Origin: Rhizobium hidalgonense
GTDB lineage: Bacteria > Pseudomonadota > Alphaproteobacteria > Rhizobiales > Rhizobiaceae
Direction of reading: 5' to 3'
Length of the DNA stretch: 64,000 nt
NCBI RefSeq assembly: GCF_002914525.1
Contig: NZ_LODW01000116.1
Location: forward strand, 1-64,000
The notes beneath the pieces are model-generated. The model did no database searches. It saw only the letters and a program-made list of their open reading frames with translations, and was not told the origin of the DNA. Made by a program: the position numbers and the translations under genes. This document shows positions 1-9,151 of this stretch, in pieces (the stretch's first letter is position 1; every line of letters begins with the position of its first letter).

Positions 1-300
1 GTAATTTGACCGGTGTCGCTGTCCACCGTAGTTGGCCGCGTTCGATTGGCCAAGAATGAGCAAGACAGCCGTTCGATCGGTTTGAACCGGGCAGGTCACA
101 AGCGTTTTTGAGTCATCCCCGATGAGCCGTTCCTTGTCGTCGAAACTATATCGGCTTGGAGCCGCTGCCTTCTCTCCGCCAACCATTTTCTTCAGCGCGG
201 AAAGTTGTGGCCAAGGAAAGATCTCATGTCTCGCGCTCATGCCGCCGAGAAGGTACATGGCGATCACGGCAGCCCCGCCGACTGCTAGCATTTTGCGCAT
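1..300 (-). CDS. SGNH/sialate O-acetylesterase-like hydrolase, N-terminal part, cut by window edge
   Basis: The gene reads leftward from an ATG at 300 and stays open for 100 codons to the window edge. AAAGGTGA lies four bases before the ATG and supports this start over two in-frame ATGs upstream. The first ~22 residues are a hydrophobic signal or anchor, so the product is probably exported. Residues ~80-91 read LLILGQSNAANY; GQSN is block I of sialate O-acetylesterase-like SGNH esterases, with Ser86 as the expected nucleophile. The Gly, Asn and His blocks would lie outside the window, so the fold is inferred from one motif and the substrate is unknown. A second SGNH-type gene occurs at 46966-47661. 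Confidence 0.6.
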   Translation of the reverse strand, partial: MRKMLAVGGAAVIAMYLLGGMSARHEIFPWPQLSALKKMVGGEKAAAPSRYSFDDKERLIGDDSKTLVTCPVQTDRTAVLLILGQSNAANYGGQRHRSNY

Positions 301-593
301 GGCGTCACCTTTAATCATCATCCGATGACTAATCGAGGCTGGTCCAGCCACGAAGGTTCCTTTACACCAGCCATTTCTGCTTGCCCGGGCGTGATCTCAC
401 TGACTTCGTGGAGATCGACCCCGTCGCCACTCTCAACTATAGCCCGGACCAGCGATTGCAATTATCCGATTGGGTGAGAGATCCTGCCTGCTCGTAAGCA
501 GCGTGCAGTAGCATGAAGAAAGTCCCGTTGCTCCAAGCGGAACTTTTGTGTGCCTTCCCCAATTTAGCTAGTAGTTGTTCGGAGATGTCCGCC

Positions 594-2114
594 ATGAATG
601 TGAGCGACGAAAGAACCGTCTCCTTGTGGGCCGCGCTTAGGGTTATGCCCGACGCGACACCACTCACGCGGAACGATGAGGCTGATGCCGTTGTCATCGG
701 CTCCGGAATTGCCGGCCTGTCGGTAGCCTACGAGCTCGCCCTTGCGGGGCAGAAGGTTGATGTCATCGATCGCGGCCAGATCGGCAGCGGTATGACGGCG
801 CGCACGACGGCGCATCTATCATCCATATGCGACGACTATTTCTCCAAGTTGATCGACCTTCGCGGGCGGGACGGGGCGCGGCAATTCTACGAGAGCCAAT
901 CGGCCGCGATCGATCGTATCGAGGCGATCCAGGGGACCGAAGGCATCGCCTGTGATTTCAGACGCGTCGACGGGTTTCTGTTTCCATCGTCCGAAGGACA
1001 GGAAGCCGATCTCAAACGCGAATTCGACGCCGCGCTGCAAATCGGCGTCGCGGTCGAACGAGTCACGGGCCTGCCATTTGCGGAATTTTCTGCGACACCC
1101 GCCCTTCGTTACACCAGTCAGGCGACATTCCATCCGCTCAAATATCTCCGTGGGCTGGCTGCGGGCATTCGCGCTCGAGGCGGCAAGCTTTTCTGCGATA
1201 CAGTGGTCGAGGCGGTCGAGGAGACCGAAGGCGGTGTGCGTGTCTCGACGAGTTCCGGCTTCACCGTCACCGGAAAATCGGCCGTGGTCGCCACCAATTC
1301 GCCGATCAACGACCGTGTCGCCATCCACACCAAGCAAGCGCCCTATCGCACCTATGCGATGGCCTTCGAGATCGACCGCGGGGCGATCGCCTATGGGCTC
1401 TATTGGGACATGGAAGATCCCTACCATTACGTGCGCCTGCAACCCGGTGACGGCGCGACGGATTTTCTTATCGTCGGCGGCGAAGACCACAAGACAGGGG
1501 CCATCGACGATGCCGAAGAGCGCTTCGCCGCTTTGACCGCCTGGACCAGGCGTCTGGTGCCCGATATTGGCGCCGAGACCCATCGCTGGTCGGGCCAGGT
1601 CATGGAGACGATCGATTACGCCGCCTTCATCGGCCGCAATCCCGGCAATGACCGGGTTTTCGTCGTCACCGGCGATTCCGGCGAAGGTATGACCCATGGC
1701 GTGGTCGCTTCGCTGTTGATCCGCGATCTCGTTCTCGATGGCGACAGTCCGTGGCGGGAACTTTACGAGCCCTCGCGCAAGACGCCCCGGGCGATCGGCG
1801 ATTACCTGATGGAAAATGCGACGGCGATCAAGAGTTTCGCAGAATATGTCGCGCCCGGCGAACGCGAGTCCGTCGACAAGCTACGGCCCGGAGAAGGCGC
1901 CATTGTCCGAGAGGGCCTCGCCAAGATCGCCGCCTTCCGAACAGAGGATGGGACCCTCTACAAACGGTCGGCATCCTGCACCCATATAGGCTGCCACGTG
2001 CACTGGAATTCCCTTGAACGCTGCTGGGACTGCCCTTGCCATGGCTCACATTTCGCTGTCGACGGCACCGCTTTGAATGGTCCGGCTGTCTCGCCCTTGG
2101 CCGACATTTGGTAG
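594..2114 (+). CDS. FAD-dependent oxidoreductase with C-terminal Rieske [2Fe-2S] domain
   Basis: The 506-residue product starts with a DAO-type FAD domain: the dinucleotide-binding loop is VVIGSGIAGLSVAYE near residue 36. The last ~85 residues are a Rieske domain with both ligand boxes visible (CTHIGCHVHW and CPCHGSHF). Such proteins pass electrons from an amine-type substrate or reduced flavin to the iron-sulphur cluster; the substrate is not known. ATG 594 is preferred because GGAG (581-584) sits nine bases upstream. ATGs at 513 and 585 are in frame but lack a properly spaced ribosome site. The protein ends soon after the second Rieske box, as is usual for this arrangement. It stands alone, with 131 bases to the next gene. 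Confidence 0.88.
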   Translation: MNVSDERTVSLWAALRVMPDATPLTRNDEADAVVIGSGIAGLSVAYELALAGQKVDVIDRGQIGSGMTARTTAHLSSICDDYFSKLIDLRGRDGARQFYESQSAAIDRIEAIQGTEGIACDFRRVDGFLFPSSEGQEADLKREFDAALQIGVAVERVTGLPFAEFSATPALRYTSQATFHPLKYLRGLAAGIRARGGKLFCDTVVEAVEETEGGVRVSTSSGFTVTGKSAVVATNSPINDRVAIHTKQAPYRTYAMAFEIDRGAIAYGLYWDMEDPYHYVRLQPGDGATDFLIVGGEDHKTGAIDDAEERFAALTAWTRRLVPDIGAETHRWSGQVMETIDYAAFIGRNPGNDRVFVVTGDSGEGMTHGVVASLLIRDLVLDGDSPWRELYEPSRKTPRAIGDYLMENATAIKSFAEYVAPGERESVDKLRPGEGAIVREGLAKIAAFRTEDGTLYKRSASCTHIGCHVHWNSLERCWDCPCHGSHFAVDGTALNGPAVSPLADIW

Positions 2115-2245
2115 TCAAGTCTGTCCTGGCGCCTGTCGGGCAACTGCGCCTATATATTCAGGCCGCCCCTTTGCGGTAGAACACTCAGCGTCGCCCCATT
2201 ATGAAGCTAAATTCTTGTTGGGAAGGAGCCTCTTGGCGGTAACCG

Positions 2246-4516
2246 ATGCCTAATCCTCCCAAATCCTCCAACGAAAGCGTCAGCAACTCGAGCCAGGCTG
2301 GCCATCAGACAGCGGATTCGGCAGCGCCGGTGGACGCACCGGATTCGCCAGAATCCAACCGGGCTGGCGACCGGCAACAGCCCGACGGATCGTTCGGCCA
2401 AAGTCGACAGGCTGTGCGAAAACTGTTTCATGCGCTGCGCCAGGATTTGAAGGCAAGTTCCGCCTTGCGAAAGAGCAAGACGGTCGCTTCGAATCTGGGA
2501 GGATTGACCCGGCTGGAAAAGCCATCAGCTGCGACGGCCGCACTGATCAAAACCGGGCGCGGTATTCGCAGCCTGCGCACCAAGTGGCGTCACTCCGGCC
2601 GACGCGCTCCGTTTGCTGGCCGCTGGTGGAAATTGACGATGGGGCTGGTCTTTGTCGTCTGCCTCCTCGTCGCAAGCGTTCTGGTGTGGGCGCTGAAGGA
2701 TGTGCCGTGGAGCGAGATCCGCGACGGAACGTTGAAGCCCGTCGTGGTGCTGGAGACTGCAGACGGCGCACCGTTGGTAAGGCAGGGACCATATCAAGGC
2801 CCCTATGCTCAATACGACCAGTTTCCGCCCGATCTGATCGATGCCGTTCTTTCCATTGAAGATCGCCGCTTCATGGATCACTTCGGTATCGATCCCCGGG
2901 GGATCGGCAGGGCGCTGCTGCGGAACCTGAAAGCCGGCTCGGTGGTAGAGGGCGGCAGCACGATTACCCAGCAACTCATCAAGCTGCAATATCTCGACAG
3001 CGATCGAACCATAAAACGGAAAATACAGGAGGTTGTCATCGCCGTTTGGCTGGAGTGGAAGCTCGGCAAGCGGGAAATCCTGACACGCTATCTCAACAGC
3101 GTCTACCTTGGAGCGGGCGCTACCGGCATGCCTGCCGCCGCGCGGATCTATTTCAACAAGGATATCGGCGACCTCAACCTGCCGGAATCGGCGATGCTGG
3201 CGGGATTGCTGCGGGCGCCGAGCCAATGGAATCCGATCGACAATTTCGAAGGCGCCCGGCAGCGCACCATCGTCGTTCTCGACGCGATGGCTGCGAATGG
3301 CAAGATTACCGCGCCAGCGGCGGTGGAGGCCAAGGCGAGCTTTGCCAAGCTGAATCCAACGACGCCGACGCCGCGCTCGGGAAGCTGGTTTGCCGACTGG
3401 ATCTCGCCGCAGGCGAGCGAAATCGCCGGCTCCTCGCCGGGTTCAACGACAGTGCGCACGACGCTGGTGCCGCGGCTGCAGCAGACCGCCGAAAGGGTCG
3501 TGAAAAGAAGCCTGGACGGGGAGGGACAGACAGTCGGAGCATCGCAGGCCGCGCTGGTGGCGATGACGCCGGACGGCGCGGTCGTTGCCATGGTTGGCGG
3601 GCGCGACTACAAGGCCAGCCAGTTCAACCGCGCCGTTACTGCGATGCGCCAGCCGGGTTCCACCTTCAAGCTGTTCGTCTATTACGCAGCCTTGAAGGCC
3701 GGGCTCACTTTGTCCGACCAGGTTCTGGACGCACCCATCGACATCGACGGCTGGTCGCCGGAAAATTCCGGCGGCAACTATCGCGGCTGGGTGACACTTG
3801 CCGAGGCTTTCGCGCGGTCGCTCAATGCCGCCTCGGTGTCGCTTGCCCAAGAAGTCGGGCTGGACAATGTGATTGCCGCAGCGCGTGAGCTCGGCATCGA
3901 TGCGCCACTTGCCAATACCCCGTCCCTGGCGCTCGGCACATCCGAAGTCAATCTGCTTAACCTCACCAGCGCCTATGCGTCCGTCCAACTCGGCAGAGCG
4001 CCCGTCACACCCTGGGGCATCATCGACTTTCAGGCGGCAGGACAGCCGAAGACGTTTCGGGTGGGCCAACAAGCAAAGCCGAATGTCGATCTTTCACCCT
4101 ACCAGTCCGATCTCCTCGGTCTGCTGCAGTTGGTGGTCGAGCGCGGCACCGGGCGTGGAGCCGACCCCGGCACGTTTGCGGCCGGCAAGACCGGCACCAG
4201 CCAGAACAATCGCGATGCCTGGTTCGTCGGCTTCACCGAAACGCTCGTCGTCGGCGTCTGGGTCGGCAATGACGATGACGCGCCAATGCAAGGGGTGACG
4301 GGCGGCGCCTTGCCAGCGCATATCTGGCGGGACTTCATGCGCGCGGCGATGGCCGAACCGACGATCGGAGTGCGATCGACAGAGGCCGTGACCGACGGCC
4401 AAAGCGCGCCGCTGTCGTGCAACATCACCGCCTGCGCGCGAAGCTACCGGTCCTTCCGACCATCGGACTGCACCTATCAGCCATATTCCGGCGGCCGACG
4501 GCTCTGCGAAAAATGA
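2246..4516 (+). CDS. Class A penicillin-binding protein (PBP1A family, GT51 + transpeptidase)
   Basis: A 756-residue bifunctional peptidoglycan synthase. A ~130-residue polar N-terminal tail is cytoplasmic, followed by one membrane anchor (~131-151). The glycosyltransferase-51 domain carries SIEDRRFMDHFG (~203) with its catalytic Glu, and EGGSTITQQL (~236). The transpeptidase domain has the active-site STFK (~471), an SLN motif (~526) and KTGTS (~647). All catalytic motifs are intact. The long tail before the anchor is larger than in enterobacterial PBP1A. A GGAAGGAG stretch lies about 18 bases before the ATG, wider than normal, so the start is less certain than the rest. The gene is separated from its neighbours and looks monocistronic. 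Confidence 0.9.
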   Translation: MPNPPKSSNESVSNSSQAGHQTADSAAPVDAPDSPESNRAGDRQQPDGSFGQSRQAVRKLFHALRQDLKASSALRKSKTVASNLGGLTRLEKPSAATAALIKTGRGIRSLRTKWRHSGRRAPFAGRWWKLTMGLVFVVCLLVASVLVWALKDVPWSEIRDGTLKPVVVLETADGAPLVRQGPYQGPYAQYDQFPPDLIDAVLSIEDRRFMDHFGIDPRGIGRALLRNLKAGSVVEGGSTITQQLIKLQYLDSDRTIKRKIQEVVIAVWLEWKLGKREILTRYLNSVYLGAGATGMPAAARIYFNKDIGDLNLPESAMLAGLLRAPSQWNPIDNFEGARQRTIVVLDAMAANGKITAPAAVEAKASFAKLNPTTPTPRSGSWFADWISPQASEIAGSSPGSTTVRTTLVPRLQQTAERVVKRSLDGEGQTVGASQAALVAMTPDGAVVAMVGGRDYKASQFNRAVTAMRQPGSTFKLFVYYAALKAGLTLSDQVLDAPIDIDGWSPENSGGNYRGWVTLAEAFARSLNAASVSLAQEVGLDNVIAAARELGIDAPLANTPSLALGTSEVNLLNLTSAYASVQLGRAPVTPWGIIDFQAAGQPKTFRVGQQAKPNVDLSPYQSDLLGLLQLVVERGTGRGADPGTFAAGKTGTSQNNRDAWFVGFTETLVVGVWVGNDDDAPMQGVTGGALPAHIWRDFMRAAMAEPTIGVRSTEAVTDGQSAPLSCNITACARSYRSFRPSDCTYQPYSGGRRLCEK

Positions 4517-4609
4517 TGGGCGAAGATCGAGCGCGGAAAATTGGAGCACTGCTTCCTTGAGAACGAGGTGTGACTGGCTGGCCGTCGCACGCCGGTTCGC
4601 GGGCCGGCC

Positions 4610-5302
4610 TCAGGTCCGCACACGAAGCGCCCGCTCGGTTCTATCGGCGATCCGGGTGACGGCATAGGCGATCGCCATGTAGATCACGACGGCGACGAGG
4701 AAAGCCTCGAGGTAGTAGAAGTTCAGCGCGGCGGTCAGTTGCGACTGCGCGAAGATATCGACCACTTCGACGGCGAAGCCGAGCGACAGCGCCTTCATGA
4801 TCACCATGAACGAGTTCGCCAGATCCGGGATCGCCGCGACGATCACCTGCGGCAGCATGACCCGGCGGAAGAGCTGGCTCTTCTTGTAGCCGAGCGAATA
4901 GGCGGCATCCGCCTGGCCGGTGTCGAAGGAATTCAGGGCGCCCTTGACCACTTCGGCCTGGAATGCGGCGCCACAGGCGGTGAGCGCCACGATGAGCGTG
5001 ACCCAGTTCGGGGTCGAATGACCGTTATAGTCGACGCCGACGAGTGACGTCAGGAACTGCAGGGTCGATGGAAGCCCATAATAGGCGAGGAAGATGACGA
5101 CGACCATCGGGACGCCCTTGAAGGCGACCTTGTAGGCGACGACGAGCTGCCGAAGCACGGGAACGCGGCGGTATTCGACCATGGCGAACAGGCTACCGAT
5201 GATCGTCGAGAGCACAAAGACGGCAAGCGCCATTGCAAGGGTCAGCGGCACCGCGCCAAGGATTTCCCGGAGATCGGGGAGAAGAACGTCGATATCGAAC
5301 AT
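4610..5302 (-). CDS. Amino-acid-type ABC transporter permease (second of two)
   Basis: A 230-residue HisM/GlnP-type inner-membrane permease with about five membrane spans. The EAA-type cytoplasmic loop is recognisable in its second half (AAYSLGYKKSQLFRRVMLPQ). It is the last gene of a leftward operon, 17 bases after the first permease, and forms a heterodimeric channel with it. ATG 5302 is chosen because GAAGGAG precedes it at good spacing; the frame is open further upstream but there overlaps the first permease gene. Confidence 0.9.
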   Translation of the reverse strand: MFDIDVLLPDLREILGAVPLTLAMALAVFVLSTIIGSLFAMVEYRRVPVLRQLVVAYKVAFKGVPMVVVIFLAYYGLPSTLQFLTSLVGVDYNGHSTPNWVTLIVALTACGAAFQAEVVKGALNSFDTGQADAAYSLGYKKSQLFRRVMLPQVIVAAIPDLANSFMVIMKALSLGFAVEVVDIFAQSQLTAALNFYYLEAFLVAVVIYMAIAYAVTRIADRTERALRVRT

Positions 5303-5319
5303 TATGCGCTCTCCTTCGC

Positions 5320-6027
5320 TCAGACGCTTGCGATCAGCGTCGCCCGAGCCGGCGCAGCCCTCGGAGCGAACTTCGCCGAACGGAGCTCGAAGTAGCGGAC
5401 GATCAGCCATGCGGCCAGGCACAGCACCGAATAGAGCACAGCCAGTACCAGATAGGTTTCGAACTGATACTGGTTGTAGTCGCGCTCCATGACGAGATGG
5501 GCGGTCGCCATCACGTCGGCGGCACCGATATACATGACCAGGGCGACGTTATGGATCAGATAGATGATCGCGTTTCCGTAGCCCGGCAGCGCGATATGCA
5601 CGGCCTGCGGGGCCAAGACGCGCAGGAGCTTCTGCCGGAAGGAATATCCGAGACTGTCGGCGGCGTCGTGCTGGCCACGCTCGACTGCGAGATAGGCCGG
5701 CCTTAGGACTTCGGAGAGATAGCCGCCGTGATAGAGGCTGAGGCCGAGCATCGCGGCGACCGTCGGCGACACGAAATCCTCGACGCCGAAAATGTCCACG
5801 AACACCGGAAGCCCGTAGAAGGCGACGAACAACTGTAGCACGACGGGCACGCTCCGGGCGTATGATACGTAGAGATCGGCCAGATGGCTGATCACCGGTA
5901 TCCTGCGCACCCGGAACGTCGTTGCGATCAGGGCCAGCACGAAGCCGGCGACCATGGCCGTGAAGGTGATCGCAAGCGTCAGCGGCAGGGCCGAAAGCAG
6001 CTCGGGAATCATGATGGACAGGTCCAC
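5320..6027 (-). CDS. Amino-acid-type ABC transporter permease (first of two)
   Basis: A 235-residue polytopic permease of the polar amino acid uptake class, with an EAA loop around DAADSLGYSFRQKLLRVLAP. The start is GTG at 6027, with GGAG nine bases upstream. It lies 56 bases after the binding-protein gene and pairs with the permease that follows. The importer's substrate is not determinable from sequence. The accompanying flavin monooxygenase and the divergent CMD/AhpD genes suggest an unusual nitrogen- or sulphur-containing compound that is oxidised after uptake; this is inference. Confidence 0.9.
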   Translation of the reverse strand: MDLSIMIPELLSALPLTLAITFTAMVAGFVLALIATTFRVRRIPVISHLADLYVSYARSVPVVLQLFVAFYGLPVFVDIFGVEDFVSPTVAAMLGLSLYHGGYLSEVLRPAYLAVERGQHDAADSLGYSFRQKLLRVLAPQAVHIALPGYGNAIIYLIHNVALVMYIGAADVMATAHLVMERDYNQYQFETYLVLAVLYSVLCLAAWLIVRYFELRSAKFAPRAAPARATLIASV

Positions 6028-6083
6028 TTTGGAACGCTCCTTCTTTCAGTCTTTGGCCTGATCGCCGGTATCGCAGCCCGGCG

Positions 6084-6911
6084 TCACTTCATGTATGCGG
6101 TGATGTCCTCGCCGAACCATTTCTGCGAGAGCTTGGCGAGCGTGCCATCGGCCTTGAGTTCCTTCAGAGCCTTGTCGATACCGTCGGCGAGCGCCTTGTT
6201 CTCCTCGGAGCGGTGGATCAGGACGAAAGTCTCGTTGATCGCCACAGGCTCGCTCGCCTGGACCTTCAGCTTCTGCTGGTCGATCACGGTCTGCTCGCCG
6301 AGGTTCGACGGCAGCACAAGCGCGTCGTACTTGCCGTTCTCGACCTCCTTCAGCCGGTCCGGGTACGGAATTCCTGCGCTCGAAGCCGTTACCTCAATCT
6401 TATAGTCGGAGTTCTTTTCCTGCCACGCCGTGGCGAACTTGTAGATGCCGCCGCCCGCCGTCACCGGCACGATCTTCTTGCCGACGAGGTCCTTCATCTC
6501 CTTGATGCCGCTGTCGGTGCGGCTGTAGATCTTGATCAGGCTGGCGCCGATCGGCGCTTCCGGAATGAGGAACTGCTTCTCGCGGGCTGGCGCGCGATAG
6601 TAGCCGCCGGTCGCAATGTCGTATTTGCCGGTCGCCAGACCCGTCTCCTGGGCGATGTCGGCAGCGCCTTCCATCACGAACTTGTATTGGGGCAGCTTGG
6701 CGTTGATCGCCTTCAGGACGTCGGGCTCGTAGCCCTGCGGCTCGACGCCGATGGCGCCCCAGGATAGCGGCTTCGATTCCGCCGCGGTGGCGATCTTGAT
6801 CGTCCGGACAGCGTCCTCGGCAAAGGCTGCGCCGGCGGTTGCGAGAGCGATGGAAACGCCGGCAACGGCGAGGCCGAAGCTGCGGCGGGAAAGTGAACTC
6901 GAAGAAGTCAT
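6084..6911 (-). CDS. ABC transporter substrate-binding protein, amino acid type, Tat signal
   Basis: A 275-residue periplasmic binding protein of solute-binding family 3. The N-terminus has the twin-arginine pattern SRRSFGLA followed by a hydrophobic stretch and an AFA cleavage region, so export by Tat is likely. That is less common for this family than Sec export. The mature part shows family landmarks such as LATGKYDIATGGYY and a C-terminal LKADGTLAKLSQKWFGED. AAAGGA precedes ATG 6911. It is the third gene after the regulator and monooxygenase genes of the same leftward operon. Confidence 0.9.
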   Translation of the reverse strand: MTSSSSLSRRSFGLAVAGVSIALATAGAAFAEDAVRTIKIATAAESKPLSWGAIGVEPQGYEPDVLKAINAKLPQYKFVMEGAADIAQETGLATGKYDIATGGYYRAPAREKQFLIPEAPIGASLIKIYSRTDSGIKEMKDLVGKKIVPVTAGGGIYKFATAWQEKNSDYKIEVTASSAGIPYPDRLKEVENGKYDALVLPSNLGEQTVIDQQKLKVQASEPVAINETFVLIHRSEENKALADGIDKALKELKADGTLAKLSQKWFGEDITAYMK

Positions 6912-6927
6912 TTCTGGAATCCTTTCT

Positions 6928-7668
6928 CTATTGGATTGCACGCTCGGAATTGAGGAACTGGGCAAGGCGTGGGTTGGAAGGCGTATCGAAGATTTCTGTC
7001 GGGCTGCCGTCGGCGGCGACGACGCCGCGGTCCATGAAGACGATGCGGTTCGAAATGTTCTTGGCAAACTGCATCTCGTGGGTGACGAGAAGCGAGGTGA
7101 TGCCGGAGGACGTCACGTCCTTGATCACCTTGAGAACCTCGTTCACGAGTTCGGGATCGAGAGAGGACGTCGGCTCGTCGAAGAGCATGACATCGGGCTT
7201 GACCGCCAGCGCTCGGGCGATGCCGGTTCGCTGGAGCTGACCGCCGGAAAGCTGTGACGGGTAGTTGTCGAGCTTGTCGGAAAGGCCGACCCGCTCGAGC
7301 TCCCGCAGCGCGATCGTGCGGGCTTCGTCCCTGGATTTGCCCTGCACGACGACGAGCGGATCCATGACGTTCTGGATGACCGTCATGTTCTTGAAGACGT
7401 TGAACTGCTGGAACACCATGGCAGTGCGCAGCCGGATCGCCTGCACCGCAGCCTTGTCCGGGCGGGCGAAGTCCATCCTGATATCGTCGAACGCGATCGT
7501 TCCCGATGCCGGCTTCACCAGATGGTTGATGCATTTGAGAAGCGTCGTCTTGCCGGTGCCGCTCGGACCGATGATCGACACCACGTCGCCGCGCTTCACC
7601 GAGAGATCGACGCCGTTCAGGATCTGCGTGCTTCCGTAGGAGAGCTTTAGGTTGTTGATCTCGAGCAT
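6928..7668 (-). CDS. Amino-acid-type ABC transporter ATPase
   Basis: A 246-residue nucleotide-binding subunit of the GlnQ/HisP type. Walker A is GPSGTGKTT (~residue 32), the signature is LSGGQLQRTGIARALA, and Walker B is VMLFDEPTSSLD, with the switch His in VTHEMQFA. All catalytic residues are present. ATG 7668 is the start: the conserved N-terminus MLEINNLKLSYG begins there. The gene lies seven bases after the monooxygenase stop codon, so the two are almost certainly co-translated. Confidence 0.92.
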   Translation of the reverse strand: MLEINNLKLSYGSTQILNGVDLSVKRGDVVSIIGPSGTGKTTLLKCINHLVKPASGTIAFDDIRMDFARPDKAAVQAIRLRTAMVFQQFNVFKNMTVIQNVMDPLVVVQGKSRDEARTIALRELERVGLSDKLDNYPSQLSGGQLQRTGIARALAVKPDVMLFDEPTSSLDPELVNEVLKVIKDVTSSGITSLLVTHEMQFAKNISNRIVFMDRGVVAADGSPTEIFDTPSNPRLAQFLNSERAIQ

Positions 7669-7675
7669 TTCAGTC

Positions 7676-9151
7676 TCAGGTCCTTTCGGAGGAGAGTTGG
7701 GCAAGCGTTTCGGTTTCGCCGTCCGCCCATTCGTCGCCGAGCAGTTCCGGGGTGTCGAAGGCCTGGAGATTTTCGAAGTGCGTCTCCCGGTCTTCGACAA
7801 AGAGCGATCGGACGATGCCACGGGCAAGGCGATCCGCGCCTTCGCTGATCGCCGGGATGTCGCCCGTGAGCTTGCCGTGGCTGAGCGTCGCCGGGAAATT
7901 GAAGCAATGGAGGCTTGCGAGAGTCGGGCATGAACCCGGCTCCCTTTCAAGGAACTCGAATGCATCCCCCAGATCGGGCGATCCCTCGAGTTCTGCGTTC
8001 GCCGTTCCGGCCGGCGTCGGGAAGCGGTCGCGCCAGAGGCGAATGTGCGGTTCGAAGGCCGCGAGTTCCGGCCTGGTCGTCAGGTCGATCTTGAAACCGG
8101 TGCCGAAGATCAAAAAATCGATGGAATAGCTGGCCTTCGACGTCGTCACGACGAGCTTGTCGCCGTCCTGCCGCAGCCCGGTGATCGGGCTTTGGAGATG
8201 AAGGTGGGCCTGTTCGAAGGCGCTGACGCGCATGACGCTCGGACGCGGCGGCGGCGTCTGCTGGCCCATCGCATAGTTGAGGAAGCGCCACTTCCATTCG
8301 TCCGGCAGTCCGGCGAAGCCATGGACGACGCCCTGGCTGCCGATGCCGGTGAACTTGTTGATCCGCGGCAATTCCGTCCGGCGGACGAACATGTCGAGGC
8401 GGCCGGCACCGGCTTCGAGCGCGGTCGCGGCATTGTCCATCGCCGACGCCCCCGCACCGATCACCCCTACCCGCTTGCCGCGCAGCGCGGCGAAGTCGAT
8501 CGCATCGGCGGTGTGCGCCCAGAACCTGCGATCGATATTTTCGGCAATGTCGGGCACAAAGGGGCCGCCGAGACCGTCGCGGCCGGTCGCGAGAACCACG
8601 TGGCGGGCGATGATCTTTTCTCTACGGCCATTCTCGCTGCAGGCGAGGTCGAGCATGCCATCGTCGCGCGGCAGGATCGCATCGACCGAGACGCCGTTGC
8701 GCACCGGCAGCTCGAGCACCTTCCGATACCAGACCAGGTAGTCCATCCACGTCTCGCGCGGCGCCCGGTCGAGCGCCACCCACGCTGCGCTGCCGAAGCG
8801 CGCTTCATAGTAAGCGCGGAAGGTTAGCGCCGGCAGACCCATGGCGGGGCCTGTAAGCTGTTTCGGAGATCGAAGGGTGCGCATCCGGGCGAAAGTGACC
8901 CACGGCCCTTCCTGCCCGGCGGGTGCCTTGTCGAGGACGACATGGTTGGCGACGCCAAGGCGCTTCAGCATTCCGGAAGCGACGAGGCCTGCCATGCCGC
9001 CGCCGATGATGACGACATCGATGACGGGCTGGCCATCAATTTCGCGGGCGGGAACCCACGCCTTGGCGGGCAGCTCCAGCCAGGAAAGGTCCTGACGAAG
9101 ACGCGCTTCGAGGGCATCAAGATTGTGAGGATTTCTGGAGAGGTCGCTCAT
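7676..9151 (-). CDS. Flavin-containing monooxygenase-like NAD(P)/FAD oxidoreductase
   Basis: A 491-residue flavoprotein with an FAD-binding loop VVIIGGGMAGLVASG (~residue 47) and a second dinucleotide loop VGVIGAGASAMDNAA (~210), the layout of flavin-dependent N-/S-monooxygenases and related oxidoreductases. A GAAGGAG site lies upstream of ATG 9151. The ATG overlaps the stop codon of the preceding LysR gene (ATGA), so its translation is coupled to that regulator. Position between the regulator and a solute importer suggests that it acts on the imported compound; the substrate is unknown. Confidence 0.85.
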   Translation of the reverse strand: MSDLSRNPHNLDALEARLRQDLSWLELPAKAWVPAREIDGQPVIDVVIIGGGMAGLVASGMLKRLGVANHVVLDKAPAGQEGPWVTFARMRTLRSPKQLTGPAMGLPALTFRAYYEARFGSAAWVALDRAPRETWMDYLVWYRKVLELPVRNGVSVDAILPRDDGMLDLACSENGRREKIIARHVVLATGRDGLGGPFVPDIAENIDRRFWAHTADAIDFAALRGKRVGVIGAGASAMDNAATALEAGAGRLDMFVRRTELPRINKFTGIGSQGVVHGFAGLPDEWKWRFLNYAMGQQTPPPRPSVMRVSAFEQAHLHLQSPITGLRQDGDKLVVTTSKASYSIDFLIFGTGFKIDLTTRPELAAFEPHIRLWRDRFPTPAGTANAELEGSPDLGDAFEFLEREPGSCPTLASLHCFNFPATLSHGKLTGDIPAISEGADRLARGIVRSLFVEDRETHFENLQAFDTPELLGDEWADGETETLAQLSSERT